Shown piece by piece: positions 41,083 through 50,986 of a stretch of 64,000 nucleotides of DNA. The notes under the pieces were generated by a model, which was not told the origin of the DNA, searched no databases, and saw nothing but the letters and a program-made list of their open reading frames with translations. The translations under genes and the position numbers were made by a program. Origin of the DNA: an uncultured beta proteobacterium (GTDB lineage: Bacteria; Pseudomonadota; Gammaproteobacteria; Burkholderiales; Burkholderiaceae_C); contig CAILAY010000063.1 in the NCBI GenBank assembly GCA_903832285.1, positions 1-64,000 of the forward strand. Reading direction: 5' to 3'. Within the stretch, counting starts at the first letter, position 1; every line of letters begins with the position of its first letter.

Positions 41083-41278
41083 CGTTGGGGCGCAGCGAAA
41101 AAAACACGACAACGAAAAATAATTCTTCATGGATCGGACCCTGATGAATGTTTGCAATCACTAACATTCAATGGAATCAATCACGAAACTGTATAGAATT
41201 GGACGGTTCTACAGCCAATTTCTGGCATAACGATTGTGTCTAATCCACGATGTGGGATGTCCACTGGTGATGGCTGCA

Positions 41279-41335
41279 TGATCCACAGATCACCCACATG
41301 TTGTTCAGTTCAATGCAGTGAATTAATGTGGATAA
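41279..41335. promoter_or_regulatory. DnaA-box cluster
   Basis: TGTGGATAA at 41327-41335 is the exact reverse complement of the high-affinity DnaA box TTATCCACA. TGATCCACA at 41279-41287 differs from the box by one base, and TCACCCACA at 41290-41298 by two. The flanks are AT-rich (TTTATAAGTTTTATG). This may be a DnaA titration or regulatory site. It is unlikely to be the origin, because no origin-linked genes are near. Confidence 0.5.
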
Positions 41336-41416
41336 GTTGTTTATAAGTTTTATGTTGCTGGACTACAACGACTCAAATTAGCCAATTCCGACACTATGCG
41401 CACCGATGTTTTTGCC

Positions 41417-41492
41417 TACAATGAAGTTCCAACTATCGCAGTTGCCAATGATTGTTGGTTCTGGGCGCGTCGTTTTCGACGCGCCCTTTTTT
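41417..41492 (+). ncRNA. Candidate small RNA or lepA leader attenuator
   Basis: TACAAT at 41417-41422 could be a -10 box, giving a start near 41429. Downstream are a small stem CAACT/AGTTG (41430-41434/41440-41444), a CCAA/TTGG stem (41445-41458) and a perfect terminator hairpin with a T-run. The product would be about 64 nt. The -35 is weak. Either a free small RNA or an attenuated lepA leader fits; sequence alone cannot decide. Confidence 0.35.
41463..41492 (+). terminator. Strong intrinsic terminator just upstream of lepA
   Basis: GGGCGCGTCG (41463-41472) and CGACGCGCCC (41477-41486) form a perfect 10-bp stem with a TTTT loop, followed by six T. It ends 44 bp before the lepA ATG and lies 430 bp after the degP stop, which already has its own terminator. 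It therefore ends a separate transcript or attenuates lepA. Confidence 0.88.
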
Positions 41493-41536
41493 CTTGCCCG
41501 TGCCGTTTCAATTCAATTACTTAAAGCTCTTCGTTG

Positions 41537-43348
41537 ATGAATCACATCAGAAATTTTTCAATCATCGCGCACATTGATCATGGCAAATCGACGCTGGCCG
41601 ACCGTCTGATTCAGCGCTGTGGTGGACTGGCCGACCGCGAGATGGAGGCGCAGGTTCTGGATTCGATGGACATTGAGAAAGAGCGTGGGATAACCATCAA
41701 GGCGCAGACCGCCGCGCTGCACTACAAGGCGCTTGACGGGGAAGTCTACAACCTCAATCTGATCGATACACCGGGTCACGTGGACTTCTCGTACGAGGTG
41801 TCACGCTCACTGTCCGCGTGTGAGGGTGCTTTGCTGGTGGTCGACGCCAGTCAGGGTGTGGAAGCGCAGACCGTTGCCAATTGCTACACCGCATTGGAAC
41901 TCGGCGTCGAGGTCGTGCCGGTGCTGAACAAGATGGACTTGCCCAACGCCGACCCGGAAAACGCAAAGTCCGAAATCGAAGACGTGATTGGCATCGACGC
42001 GGCCAATGCCATTCCGTGTTCAGCCAAGACCGGTATGGGAATCGACGAAATTCTGGAGGCCGTGGTCGCGCGCATTCCAGCGCCAAAGGGTAACCCTATC
42101 GGACCGTTGCGCGCCATGATTGTCGACAGCTGGTTTGACAGCTACGTGGGCGTGGTGATGCTGGTGCGTGTGGTCGATGGGCGTTTGGCTAAGGGGGAGC
42201 GCATCAAGATGATGGCCTCGGGCGCGATGTACAACGCCGACAGCCTTGGCGTATTCACGCCTGCGAACGAATCACGCGAATCGCTCGAGGCGGGGGAAGT
42301 GGGTTACGTCATCGCCGGCATTCGCGAACTCCAGGCGGCGAAAGTGGGCGACACTATCACCATCATCAAACCCGGCACCGGCGGGGCCGCGTTTACCGCC
42401 ACCGAGGCGCTGCCAGGCTTCAAGGAAATCCAGCCGCAGGTGTTTGCGGGCCTGTATCCGACCGAGGCCAATCAGTACGAGGGTTTGCGCGACAGTTTGG
42501 AAAAACTCAAGCTCAACGATTCGTCACTGCACTATGAACCTGAAGTGTCGCAGGCACTGGGCTTCGGCTTTCGCTGCGGCTTTTTGGGTCTGTTGCACAT
42601 GGAGATCGTGCAGGAGCGTCTGGAGCGGGAGTTTGACCAGGACCTCATCACCACTGCGCCCAGCGTCGTGTATCAGGTGGTCAAGGCCGACGGCGAAGTT
42701 GTGATGGTGGAGAACCCGTCCAAGATGCCGGATCAGGGCCGTACAGAAGAGGTGCGCGAACCCATCGTCACCGTGCATCTGTACATGCCGCAGGAATACG
42801 TGGGCGCGGTCATGACGCTGGCGAACCAGAAGCGCGGCGTGCAGATGAACATGGCATATCACGGACGCCAGGTGATGCTCACCTATGAGATGCCTCTGGG
42901 CGAGATCGTGCTCGACTTTTTCGACAAACTCAAGTCCGTGAGCCGGGGCTACGCCTCCATGGACTACGAGTTCAAGGAGTACCGGGCCGCCGACGTGGTC
43001 AAGGTCGACATTCTGCTCAATGGCGAGAAGGTCGATGCCCTGTCCATCATCGTGCATCGAAGCCAGTCAACCTATCGCGGACGGGCTGTGGTATCCAAGA
43101 TGCGCGAGATCATTTCGCGCCAGATGTACGACGTGGCGATCCAGGCGGCGATCGGCGCCAACATCATTGCGCGTGAGACAATCAAGGCGCTGCGCAAGAA
43201 CGTACTCGCCAAGTGTTATGGGGGCGATATATCCCGCAAGCGCAAACTCCTTGAAAAACAAAAAGCAGGCAAGAAACGCATGAAACAAATCGGCTCGGTG
43301 GAAGTTCCACAAGAGGCATTCCTGGCCATTTTGCAGGTGGAAGATTGA
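41537..43348 (+). CDS. lepA: Elongation factor 4 (LepA)
   Basis: A 603-residue translational GTPase that can back-translocate ribosomes or aid initiation and assembly. The G domain holds [10 protein letters not shown] (G1), R-G-I-T-I-K (G2), D-T-P-G-H-V-D-F (G3) and N-K-M-D-L (G4). The C-terminal LepA-specific domain ends in [21 protein letters not shown] 41537 is used; a TTG three bases upstream is less likely. The stop overlaps lepB by one base. Confidence 0.97.
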   Translation: MNHIRNFSIIAHIDHGKSTLADRLIQRCGGLADREMEAQVLDSMDIEKERGITIKAQTAALHYKALDGEVYNLNLIDTPGHVDFSYEVSRSLSACEGALLVVDASQGVEAQTVANCYTALELGVEVVPVLNKMDLPNADPENAKSEIEDVIGIDAANAIPCSAKTGMGIDEILEAVVARIPAPKGNPIGPLRAMIVDSWFDSYVGVVMLVRVVDGRLAKGERIKMMASGAMYNADSLGVFTPANESRESLEAGEVGYVIAGIRELQAAKVGDTITIIKPGTGGAAFTATEALPGFKEIQPQVFAGLYPTEANQYEGLRDSLEKLKLNDSSLHYEPEVSQALGFGFRCGFLGLLHMEIVQERLEREFDQDLITTAPSVVYQVVKADGEVVMVENPSKMPDQGRTEEVREPIVTVHLYMPQEYVGAVMTLANQKRGVQMNMAYHGRQVMLTYEMPLGEIVLDFFDKLKSVSRGYASMDYEFKEYRAADVVKVDILLNGEKVDALSIIVHRSQSTYRGRAVVSKMREIISRQMYDVAIQAAIGANIIARETIKALRKNVLAKCYGGDISRKRKLLEKQKAGKKRMKQIGSVEVPQEAFLAILQVED

Positions 43349-44316
43349 TGCAGGTCCTCACCGCCTTTATCCTGGCCGCATTCGTGGGCTACGGTGTCAG
43401 TTGGTACTTCGGTGCGATTGAGGGGAACTTCGCGCTACTGCTGTTTCTGGCGACTGTCGTGACAGGTCTCTACTGGCTGGCTGAGCGCTACTACTTCCTT
43501 CCCCAACGGGTTGCTGCTGCGTCCCGACTGGAACAGGAGTCGGGCCAGCGGCGCGCGGAACTCGAGGGGCGTGGCATCATCCAGATTGATGGGGATCTGG
43601 CACAGGCGCGAGAGCGGATTCTGATGCAACCGTGGTGGCTGGACTGGACAGCAGGCATGTTCCCGGTGATCGTGGCAGTGTTTTTACTGCGCTCATTTCT
43701 GTTCGAACCCTTCAAGATCCCCTCCGGCTCCATGATTCCGACGCTGCTGGTGGGTGACCTGATACTGGTGAATAAGTTCGAGTATGGCCTGCGCCTGCCT
43801 GTCATCCATACGAAGATCACACAGGGACATGCGCCCCAGCGCGGCGACGTGATGGTGTTTCGCTATCCGCCTCACCCAAGCGTCGACTACATCAAGCGCG
43901 TGGTGGGTGTGGCAGGTGACAAAGTGGCCTACCTGAACAAGCGTTTGACGATCAACGGCAAAGCCATCGAGACGACAGCGTTGCCTGAGTTCCTGGACGA
44001 ACCGGTGTTGCGGTACTTCAAGCAGTTTGAGGAAACCCTGGGCGACAGGAAGCATCGGCTGATAATTTACGATGAGCGTCCAGCGAGTGTGAGTCCGGAA
44101 GACTCAGGATTTGAAAAGCCAAGGGACTGCACCTACTCGATTGAGGGAGTGACTTGCACGGTACCGGTTGGGCACTACTTCATGATGGGGGACAATCGTG
44201 ACAACTCTCAGGACTCGCGCTATTGGGGTTTCGTGCCTGAAGAAAATATCGTTGGCAAAGCGATTCTCATCTGGATGAACTTTGGTGACATCAGACGTGT
44301 CGGCTGGTTCAAGTAG
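43348..44316 (+). CDS. lepB: Signal peptidase I
   Basis: A 322-residue membrane protease that cleaves signal peptides. Two N-terminal hydrophobic segments (about 2-20 and 27-48) precede a third at about 104-121, and the catalytic domain is periplasmic. The dyad is S128 in P-S-G-S-M-I-P-T-L and K183 in Y-I-K-R-V-V-G. Box E reads G-D-N-R-D-N-S-Q-D-S-R-Y-W-G. It lies one base inside the lepA stop, as in the conserved lepA-lepB operon. Confidence 0.97.
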   Translation: MQVLTAFILAAFVGYGVSWYFGAIEGNFALLLFLATVVTGLYWLAERYYFLPQRVAAASRLEQESGQRRAELEGRGIIQIDGDLAQARERILMQPWWLDWTAGMFPVIVAVFLLRSFLFEPFKIPSGSMIPTLLVGDLILVNKFEYGLRLPVIHTKITQGHAPQRGDVMVFRYPPHPSVDYIKRVVGVAGDKVAYLNKRLTINGKAIETTALPEFLDEPVLRYFKQFEETLGDRKHRLIIYDERPASVSPEDSGFEKPRDCTYSIEGVTCTVPVGHYFMMGDNRDNSQDSRYWGFVPEENIVGKAILIWMNFGDIRRVGWFK

Positions 44317-44351
44317 CCAGTGATGGAATTTGTGGAACAAGGGGAAAGTCG

Positions 44352-44705
44352 ATGAAGCTTCAAATCCGGGCGAGACAACGCGGGATGTCTCTGTTCAGCA
44401 TGCTGTTCGTGGGTGCCGTGCTGGCGGGTGCTGGCGTAGTCGGCGCACAGGTCTTTCCAACCTATCTGGAGTACCTGGCCGTGGGGAAGGCCGTGAACAA
44501 GGCCAAGGAAGGAACAACTGTGTCGGAGATTCGCGGCATCTTCGACAAGGCTGCCTCGGTGGATTACATCACTTCGATTACCAGCAAGGAACTCGAGATT
44601 AGCAAGGATTCGGATCAGGTCGTCGTCAAATTCGATTATTCGAAGGATATCCATCTGGTGGGACCCGCGTGGCTGGTTCTCAGATACTCCGGACGCTCCA
44701 GGTAG
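44352..44705 (+). CDS. DUF4845 membrane protein
   Basis: A 117-residue protein. A basic start with R-Q-R-G-M-S-L-F-S-M-L-F is followed by one hydrophobic segment (about 14-33), so it is anchored like a pilin precursor, with a small periplasmic domain that includes the family's F-x-x-Y motif. The G-M-S-L element resembles a type IV prepilin cleavage site but lacks the usual acidic residue. It sits between lepB and rnc with one base before the rnc start, the position where DUF4845 is usually found. Its function is unknown. Confidence 0.8.
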   Translation: MKLQIRARQRGMSLFSMLFVGAVLAGAGVVGAQVFPTYLEYLAVGKAVNKAKEGTTVSEIRGIFDKAASVDYITSITSKELEISKDSDQVVVKFDYSKDIHLVGPAWLVLRYSGRSR

Positions 44706-44706
44706 C

Positions 44707-45393
44707 GTGGACGAAGGGCTGATCGCGCTGCAGCGCCGACTGCGGCATGAGTTCAAAGCAGATCAGCTCTTGCTGCGATCCGTCACGCATAGAAGTTTCT
44801 CTGCAGATCACAACGAACGACTGGAGTTTCTCGGCGATTCCGTTCTCAATCTGGCGGTGGCCGCACTGCTCTACGAACGTTTGGGTGAAGCACCGGAAGG
44901 TGACCTGTCGCGCGTTCGTGCCAATCTTGTCAAACAAGATACGCTGCATGCCCTGGCGGTGTCACTGGGGCTGTCGGATGTGCTGCGTTTGGGCGAGGGG
45001 GAATCCCGTTCTGGTGGGCAAAGGCGCCCTTCCATTCTGGCGGACGCGTTGGAGGCCGTCATCGGAGCCGTTTATCTGGACGCCGGGTACGAGGCCGCGC
45101 AAGCCCTGGTACATCATTTGTACGAGGCGGTGGAAATCAATCCCCAGATGCAGGCCATTGGTAAAGACCCCAAGACCGAATTGCAGGAGTGGCTGCAGGG
45201 GCGCAAGATGAAGCTGCCTCAATACCGTGTGGTAGGCACCTTTGGGGTGGCGCACAAGCAGAGTTTCGACGTGGAATGTGAAATTGAAGAACTTGGTTTG
45301 ATTGAGCGCGGCATCGGGGGCTCGCGCCGCTCCGGTGAGCAGGCGGCCGCGGCCGCGATGCTGCTCAGACTCCCTTTGAAAGCGTCCGCATGA
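44707..45393 (+). CDS. rnc: Ribonuclease III
   Basis: A 228-residue double-strand RNA endonuclease that processes rRNA and many mRNAs. The catalytic signature [10 protein letters not shown] is at residues 37-46, and further acidic residues lie in [15 protein letters not shown]-terminal dsRBD starts near 155 ([10 protein letters not shown]). GTG 44707 is used because no earlier ATG fits. The pnp hairpin at 1524-1566 is a plausible substrate. It overlaps era by four bases. Confidence 0.96.
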   Translation: MDEGLIALQRRLRHEFKADQLLLRSVTHRSFSADHNERLEFLGDSVLNLAVAALLYERLGEAPEGDLSRVRANLVKQDTLHALAVSLGLSDVLRLGEGESRSGGQRRPSILADALEAVIGAVYLDAGYEAAQALVHHLYEAVEINPQMQAIGKDPKTELQEWLQGRKMKLPQYRVVGTFGVAHKQSFDVECEIEELGLIERGIGGSRRSGEQAAAAAMLLRLPLKASA

Positions 45394-46322
45394 ATGCCAT
45401 GAATATCGAAGCACCAGACGCGCAACGCTGCGGCACCATCGCCATCGTGGGCAAACCCAATGTGGGCAAGTCCACGCTGCTCAATGCCCTTGTGGGGCAG
45501 AAGATCAGCATCACCTCACGCAAGGCGCAAACCACCCGGCATCGCATCACCGGTATGCGCACACTGGGAGTGACGCAGTTTGTGTTTGTGGATACGCCAG
45601 GCTTTCAAACGATCCACAACAATGCACTCAACCGCGCGCTGAACAAAACCGTACAAGGTGCCGTCGGCGACGTGGACCTGGTGCTGTTTGTGGTCGAGGC
45701 GGGCAGTTTCACGCCGGCAGATGCCCGTGTGCTGGCGCTCATTCAAAAGGGCACTCCCACGCTGCTGGTGGCGAACAAACTGGACAACATTCATCGGCGT
45801 GGTGACATTGCGCCCTGGTTGCAGACCATGCAGGAGCGCCACGCCTTTGCCGAGTTCATTCCGATGTCCGCGAAGAACGCCAAGGACGTGGAGCGGCTGT
45901 TTGGCATTTGCGAGCGCTACCTGCCCGAGCAACCGTGGATGTACGCCGAGGACGAACTCACGGATCGCAGCGAAAAGTTTTTGGCCGCTGAAATCGTGCG
46001 CGAGAAACTGTTCCGACTCACAGGCGACGAGTTGCCCTACACCTCGACCGTCATCATCGACAAGTTCGAGGAAGAACCGCCTGCGCGCAAGGGTCAGAAG
46101 CGGCTGCTCAAGATCGCCGCGACGATCGTGGTCGAGCGCGACGGGCACAAGGCCATGATCATCGGCGACAAAGGCGAGCGCATCAAGCGCATGGGCACCG
46201 AGGCCCGCGTCGAACTGGAAAAGCTCATGGATGCCAAAGTCTTCATCGAGCTGTGGGTCAAGGTCCGCTCAGGTTGGGCCGACGACGAGGCCCGCGTGCG
46301 CAGTTTCGGCTACGAGTCATGA
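45390..46322 (+). CDS. era: GTPase Era
   Basis: A 310-residue GTPase that binds 16S rRNA 3' end and helps 30S maturation. G1 is [10 protein letters not shown] at about residues 21-30, G3 is D-T-P-G-F-Q and G4 is A-N-K-L-D. The C-terminal KH domain has [14 protein letters not shown]. It overlaps rnc (ATGA at 45390), the conserved rnc-era pair; an ATG nine bases later is also possible. Confidence 0.97.
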   Translation: MNAMNIEAPDAQRCGTIAIVGKPNVGKSTLLNALVGQKISITSRKAQTTRHRITGMRTLGVTQFVFVDTPGFQTIHNNALNRALNKTVQGAVGDVDLVLFVVEAGSFTPADARVLALIQKGTPTLLVANKLDNIHRRGDIAPWLQTMQERHAFAEFIPMSAKNAKDVERLFGICERYLPEQPWMYAEDELTDRSEKFLAAEIVREKLFRLTGDELPYTSTVIIDKFEEEPPARKGQKRLLKIAATIVVERDGHKAMIIGDKGERIKRMGTEARVELEKLMDAKVFIELWVKVRSGWADDEARVRSFGYES

Positions 46323-46350
46323 TGTCCCCAGGTTCGCCACTGCGTGTGTT

Positions 46351-46402
46351 TCACTACCCCCCGTGGGGGCGCAAGCCTGCTTGAGGCGGCCCGGCGCTGG
46401 CC
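46351..46402 (+). repeat. Dispersed-repeat-like sequence between era and recO
   Basis: The era-recO gap contains CCCCC-GT-GGGGG followed by GCGCAAGCCTGCTTGAGGCG and GCCCGGCGCTGG. I recall closely similar intergenic sequences scattered through Comamonadaceae genomes. Only one copy lies in this window, so repetition cannot be shown here. It could act as a terminator-like structure. Confidence 0.45.
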
Positions 46403-46405
46403 TAA

Positions 46406-47158
46406 ATGGTGACCACCAAGCGCATTTCCGATGAGCCTGCCTTCGTGCTGCACCGCTACGACTGGAGCGAGTCCAGCCTGATCCTGGACGTGTTCACGCG
46501 CCATCATGGTCGCGTGGCATTGGTGGCCAAGGGCGCGAAGCGGCCCAGTTCCAGTTTTCGCCCGATTCTTTTGCCGTTGCAACCGCTGCAGCTGAGCTTC
46601 GGTGGCGACACCGAAATCCGCACGCTCAAGGGTGCCGAATGGATGGGCGGCCATGTCATGCCCACGGGTGATGCGCTGCTCTCGGGCTACTACCTGAACG
46701 AACTTCTGCTGCGCCTGCTGGCGCGCGACGATCCGCATCCGCGCCTGTTCGACGTCTATGCCGCTGTGGTGCAGGTGCTGGCGTCCGAGCACGGCGAGGC
46801 GCTCCAATCGGCGCTGCGCACGTTTGAGCTGCTGCTGCTGCGCGAGATCGGCCTGCTTCCCGCACTCGATGCGCAGACCATGAGTCTGGCGACACTGGAC
46901 CACACCGGACGCTACATCCTGGTGCCCGAGGGGGGTCTGCGCCAAGCGCACGAAGACGACCGCGCCAGCCTGAGCGGTGCGCAGTGGCTGATGCTGCAGG
47001 GCGCCGTGGAAGGTGCCACGCCCTTCACCGCCGCGCTACGCGCATGCGCCGAAGTCATGTCTGAACTCAAGCCGCAATTGCGCACGCTGCTGCACTACCA
47101 TTGCGGGGTTTCCAACCTGCGTACGCGCCAGATGATGATGGACCTGCAAAGCCTATGA
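46406..47158 (+). CDS. recO: DNA repair protein RecO
   Basis: A 250-residue recombination mediator that helps load RecA in the RecFOR pathway. The N-terminal OB fold carries [20 protein letters not shown] and a K-G-A-K-R-P-S-S element. The helical part has [12 protein letters not shown], and the end reads L-L-H-Y-H-C-G. The zinc-finger cysteines of some RecO proteins are absent. It overlaps pdxJ by four bases. Confidence 0.94.
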   Translation: MVTTKRISDEPAFVLHRYDWSESSLILDVFTRHHGRVALVAKGAKRPSSSFRPILLPLQPLQLSFGGDTEIRTLKGAEWMGGHVMPTGDALLSGYYLNELLLRLLARDDPHPRLFDVYAAVVQVLASEHGEALQSALRTFELLLLREIGLLPALDAQTMSLATLDHTGRYILVPEGGLRQAHEDDRASLSGAQWLMLQGAVEGATPFTAALRACAEVMSELKPQLRTLLHYHCGVSNLRTRQMMMDLQSL

Positions 47159-47904
47159 CTCAACGTACATCGCTCTCCGTGAACCTGAACAAGGTGGCCT
47201 TGGTGCGCAACACCCGGCACCTTGGGATTCCCGCCGTTACGCGCGCTGCGACACTTTGCCTGCAAGCTGGAGTCCAGGGCATCACCGTGCACCCGCGTCC
47301 GGACGAGCGCCACATCCGCGCAGCCGATGTGTATGAGTTGTCGGCGTTGCTCAAGGGTTGGCCGGGGCGCGAGTTCAACATTGAAGGAAATCCGCTGCAC
47401 AACCTCATGCACTTCGTGCGCGAGTTGCGCCCCGATCAGGCGACCTTCGTCCCCGATGGTGAAGGCCAGTTCACCAGTGACCACGGTTGGCGCTTTCCGC
47501 AGGATGCCGAAGTTTTGGTGCCCTTGATCGCCGAGGCCAAAGGGCTGGGCGTGCGCGTCAGTCTGTTCATGGACGCTATCCCCGAAGCGATGGCCGCGGC
47601 GCGCGCCGTCGGTGCTGATCGGGTCGAGCTCTATACAGAACCCTACGCGCAAAGTTGGGGTACAAATCAACAAGCGGTGCAGTTGAAACGTTTCGCCGCC
47701 GCCGCGCGCGCTGCACACGCTGTGGGTTTGGGGGTGAACGCGGGCCACGATCTGAGCCGCGACAACCTGACGACCTTCCTGCGACAAGTCTCTGGAGTGA
47801 GCGAGGTCTCCATCGGCCACGCGCTGATCGCGGACGCGCTGGAACTGGGCTACAGCGCCACCGTGCAAGACTATCAACGCTGCATCGACGAGGCCTTTGT
47901 TTGA
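47155..47904 (+). CDS. pdxJ: Pyridoxine 5'-phosphate synthase
   Basis: A 249-residue TIM-barrel enzyme that condenses 1-deoxyxylulose 5-phosphate with aminoacetone 3-phosphate in vitamin B6 synthesis. Visible motifs are L-S-V-N-L-N-K-V-A near the start, [19 protein letters not shown] and [13 protein letters not shown] 47155 overlaps the recO stop. Confidence 0.97.
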   Translation: MTQRTSLSVNLNKVALVRNTRHLGIPAVTRAATLCLQAGVQGITVHPRPDERHIRAADVYELSALLKGWPGREFNIEGNPLHNLMHFVRELRPDQATFVPDGEGQFTSDHGWRFPQDAEVLVPLIAEAKGLGVRVSLFMDAIPEAMAAARAVGADRVELYTEPYAQSWGTNQQAVQLKRFAAAARAAHAVGLGVNAGHDLSRDNLTTFLRQVSGVSEVSIGHALIADALELGYSATVQDYQRCIDEAFV

Positions 47905-48323
47905 TCTACGGCATCGGCACCGACATCTGCGACATCCGCCGCATTCGCGCTTCGTTGGAGCGCCACGGCGAACGCTTCGCAACAAGGATCCTGAGCGATG
48001 CCGAGTTCGCACTTTGGCGCTCGCGCAGTCAGCGCTGGCCCGAGCGCGGCGTGCGCTATCTGGCCACGCGCTTCAGCGCCAAGGAAGCCTTCAGCAAAGC
48101 CATCGGTCTGGGCCTGCGCATGCCCATGACCTGGCAGGCGTGCGAGATCAGTAACATTGCGAGCGGCAAACCGCAGATCGTGTTGCACGGCGATTTGAAA
48201 GTCTGGTTTGACGAGCGGTGTTTGAGCGCCCACGTTTCCATCACTGACGAAACCGATTACGCCGGCAGCTTTGTGGTGGTGGAGCAATCGCTGTTCTCAG
48301 CCATCGACAAGGAACAACCATGA
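47901..48323 (+). CDS. acpS: Holo-[acyl-carrier-protein] synthase
   Basis: A 140-residue phosphopantetheinyl transferase that activates ACP. The start [11 protein letters not shown] includes metal ligand D8, and the second ligand E62 is in [13 protein letters not shown] 47901 overlaps the pdxJ stop by four bases (TTGA) and gives the family N-terminus exactly; earlier in-frame starts lie deep inside pdxJ. Its substrate ACP is encoded at 35.0 kb. Confidence 0.95.
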   Translation: MIYGIGTDICDIRRIRASLERHGERFATRILSDAEFALWRSRSQRWPERGVRYLATRFSAKEAFSKAIGLGLRMPMTWQACEISNIASGKPQIVLHGDLKVWFDERCLSAHVSITDETDYAGSFVVVEQSLFSAIDKEQP

Positions 48324-49402
48324 ATCCCCAAGCCCCCGTCATCATCGACATCGCCGACACCGCCCTGACTGAGGTCGATCGCCGGCGGCTCAAGCATCCG
48401 CTCACCGGCGGCATCATCCTGTTTGCGCGAAACTGGCAAGACCGCGCGCAACTCAGTGCGCTTTGCCGCGACATCAAGAAGCAGCGCGCCGATCTGCTCA
48501 TCTGCGTGGACCATGAAGGCGGACGGGTGCAGCGTTTTACTACCGACGGCTTCACGCATTTGCCTCCCATGAGGGCCCTGGGCGAGTTCTGGTTCAACGA
48601 CGGCAAGGGCGCCCAGGGGTCTGGTGCGATGCGGGCCAGCAACGCAGCCAGCGCCTGCGGCTACATCCTGGGCGCTGAACTGCGCGCCTGCGGCGTGGAT
48701 CTGAGCTTCACCCCGGTGCTCGATCTGGACTATGGCGCCTCCGGCGTCATCGGCAACCGCTCCTTCGGGCGCGACCCGCGCGTGGTTAGCGTGCTGGCCA
48801 AGAGCCTGATGCACGGGCTGCTGCAGAGCGGCATGGCCAACTGCGGCAAACACTTTCCCGGACACGGCTTCGTCAAGGCCGATTCGCACACCGACATCCC
48901 CGTGGACCCGCGCAGCCTCAAGTCCATCCTGGCCGACGATGCCGCGCCGTACCCATGGCTCAGTACCACGCTCGCCAGCGTCATGCCTGCGCACGTGATC
49001 TACCCCAGGGTCGACGCGCGTCCGGCGGGTTTTTCGAGCAAGTGGTTGAACGACATTTTGCGAGGGCAACTCGGCTTTGGCGGCGCCATCTTCAGCGACG
49101 ACCTGAGCATGGCCGGCGCGCGCGTGCTCGACGGCAAGCCGGTGACTTACACCGAAGGCGCCTTTGCCGCGCTCGGCGCCGGTTGCGACTTGGTGCTGCT
49201 GTGCAACCAAAGCCTAAACGGCGGCCTCGCCGTGGACGAATTGCTCGCCGGTTTGACCGAGGCACAACTTAAGGGTCAATGGCAACCGAACGAAGCCAGC
49301 GAAGAGCGCCGCCTCGCGCTGCTACCGCGTACACCCGCAATCGAGTGGAACGCGCTGATGGTGCAGGACGCGTATATGCGGGCGCTGGAGTTGATGCCTT
49401 GA
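48320..49402 (+). CDS. nagZ: Beta-N-acetylhexosaminidase NagZ
   Basis: A 360-residue GH3 glycosidase of cell-wall recycling that removes GlcNAc from anhydro-muropeptides in the cytoplasm. The family signature K-H-F-P-G-H-G near residue 177 is followed by D-S-H-T-D-I-P, which carries the conserved His/Asp loop, and the nucleophile Asp is in [12 protein letters not shown] 48320 overlaps the acpS stop (ATGA). It is the last gene of the long lepA-to-nagZ run. Confidence 0.96.
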   Translation: MNPQAPVIIDIADTALTEVDRRRLKHPLTGGIILFARNWQDRAQLSALCRDIKKQRADLLICVDHEGGRVQRFTTDGFTHLPPMRALGEFWFNDGKGAQGSGAMRASNAASACGYILGAELRACGVDLSFTPVLDLDYGASGVIGNRSFGRDPRVVSVLAKSLMHGLLQSGMANCGKHFPGHGFVKADSHTDIPVDPRSLKSILADDAAPYPWLSTTLASVMPAHVIYPRVDARPAGFSSKWLNDILRGQLGFGGAIFSDDLSMAGARVLDGKPVTYTEGAFAALGAGCDLVLLCNQSLNGGLAVDELLAGLTEAQLKGQWQPNEASEERRLALLPRTPAIEWNALMVQDAYMRALELMP

Positions 49403-49504
49403 TCGGTCACTTCACCGAACTGTGGCCCCTGTAAATCGACAGTTTCGATCGTCAATGACGCGCCGGACTTCCAGGCAACGGCGGCTTTCGGTTTCATACT
49501 GCCA

Positions 49505-50887
49505 TCAGTAAGTCAGTTCCAGTACGACCACATGGTTGTCGGCTGCACTCCATGTTCTGCCCGTCAGTTGCTCGCCATTGAATTCTGCTTTGACCTCGCG
49601 GTCAACGGCCTGGGCCAGTTTGATTGTTGAACTGGCAAGACCCGCGCCGGCAGGCGGTATCCCAGGCGGGGGTGCCTTGCCATCGAAGCTCATTTTGTCT
49701 CGCTCGGCGTCGAAGTAGCCGCGAGGACGGTTGAAGATCAGGATCGCCTTGACATCACGGTCGGCATCCGATATCCGTTCGGGGCGCAGGTTCACGACCT
49801 CGCTGGAGCGCGCGAAGGCGCTGCGGTAGATGTGGGTGACGGCATATCCCGGCGCCGTGACCACGAACTCATAAGCGGCGCCGGCCTTCGCTGTGAACGG
49901 GCCCCAGCCGCCATCGATTCCCACCGTCTTGGCATAGGCCGCAGTGCCCACCCGCACGCCACTGCCGGCACCGGTTTCGTAGACAGTCAGTTCGGCACCT
50001 ACCAGTGGCAGATTGTTGACGATATTGCCCGATTTGGAATCCAGGGGATTGACCCCCATGCCAGTGATGTTGCCGCTCAAGGCGATGCTCGCCTCGGGCG
50101 AGACGCCCATCGTCGCGGGAGGTTTGCCCGTGATGAATTCGTAGGCGGCTGCGAAGGCGGCTGGCGAGAACGAAGTCTCACGATGGTCAATCGCCGGGAG
50201 CACGACATTCTTCGCACCCTTGAGTTCGGGACCCGCGAAAGTGACGTTGGTGGCCGTTCCCTTGGCGCCGATCCATAGCCCGTCGGCTTGGGCATACTTG
50301 TCGTTTCGGTCGCTGCGGATCGTCATCCATTTCACCGGCCCTGTCACTTCATCGCCATTCGAATTCTTGGGTGCGTTCAAAGCGGTGAGGAACGGTCCGG
50401 TGCCGGAAAATTCATTGCCCTCTCTGAAGCCCTTGATGGACCATATGCCGTGGTTCGGTGCACCGCCCAGGATGGCGTGCGAGACCGTGGTGTCGCCACC
50501 GCCATTCTGGATGTAGTTGCGGATAACAAAGCCACCGCGCGAATTGGAATACAGCACGACCTTGTCGGCGCCGGTTTCACGCCGCACTTTCTCCACTTCA
50601 GCCTTGAGATAAGCCATCGCCTGTGCGGTCGAGGTTCTTCCGGCTTGCTCCTTGCTGTCGTCGTCGCGGGCCAGCGGATAGGGCAGTTCAATCGCATGCA
50701 GTCGCTTGCTTGGCCAGCCATTGGATTCAAAGCGCCAGATCGTGGTCTGCCAGAGGGCGGCGGTGTCGCCATTGCCGTGCACAAACACGATCGGTGGCGC
50801 CTGCTCCATCGAGGGCGAAGTGGCGCAGCCCGCTATCAGCGCCACACTGACGCCGACGCTGAGGAAGAAATATCGACGTGAGTGCAT
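49505..50887 (-). CDS. Lipoprotein alpha/beta hydrolase, probable Tat substrate (lipase-like)
   Basis: A 460-residue secreted hydrolase. The N-terminus has S-R-R-Y-F-F-L (twin-arginine-like), a hydrophobic stretch and the lipobox L-I-A-G-C with C21. The fold core begins with I-V-F-V-H-G-N-G-D. The nucleophile is probably S116 in Y-S-N-S-R-G-G, an elbow with Ser in place of the usual first Gly. A likely catalytic His lies in A-I-D-H-R-E. The C-terminal 180 residues look like a beta-rich domain with Y-E-T-G-A-G-S. It resembles class-2 lipases or PHA-type depolymerases; the substrate is unknown. Confidence 0.75.
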   Translation of the reverse strand: MHSRRYFFLSVGVSVALIAGCATSPSMEQAPPIVFVHGNGDTAALWQTTIWRFESNGWPSKRLHAIELPYPLARDDDSKEQAGRTSTAQAMAYLKAEVEKVRRETGADKVVLYSNSRGGFVIRNYIQNGGGDTTVSHAILGGAPNHGIWSIKGFREGNEFSGTGPFLTALNAPKNSNGDEVTGPVKWMTIRSDRNDKYAQADGLWIGAKGTATNVTFAGPELKGAKNVVLPAIDHRETSFSPAAFAAAYEFITGKPPATMGVSPEASIALSGNITGMGVNPLDSKSGNIVNNLPLVGAELTVYETGAGSGVRVGTAAYAKTVGIDGGWGPFTAKAGAAYEFVVTAPGYAVTHIYRSAFARSSEVVNLRPERISDADRDVKAILIFNRPRGYFDAERDKMSFDGKAPPPGIPPAGAGLASSTIKLAQAVDREVKAEFNGEQLTGRTWSAADNHVVVLELTY

Positions 50888-50986
50888 GAAAGTCTCCGGT
50901 TGATTGGGTGCTCGCAACTGCAGTTCAGGCAGGATCGCCCACCGCGTGCGGGATGCTACCCGATCCCGCAGATCTGCAGTTGTACC

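Larger units (their letters stand above)
41036..41536. other. Gene-free AT-rich region between degP and lepA
   Basis: This 501-bp gap has no credible reading frame. After the degP terminator, from about 41100 to 41460, it is much richer in A and T than its surroundings. It holds a perfect DnaA box on the minus strand (41327-41335), a one-mismatch box (TGATCCACA, 41279-41287), weaker TCACCCACA and AATCCAC sequences, then a TACAAT promoter element and a strong terminator right before lepA. Confidence 0.7.

Noticed and set aside
41260-41345. Chromosomal origin of replication
   Set aside because: Only one perfect DnaA box is present and none of the genes usually near oriC (dnaA, dnaN, gyrB, rpmH, mnmG) is in the window.
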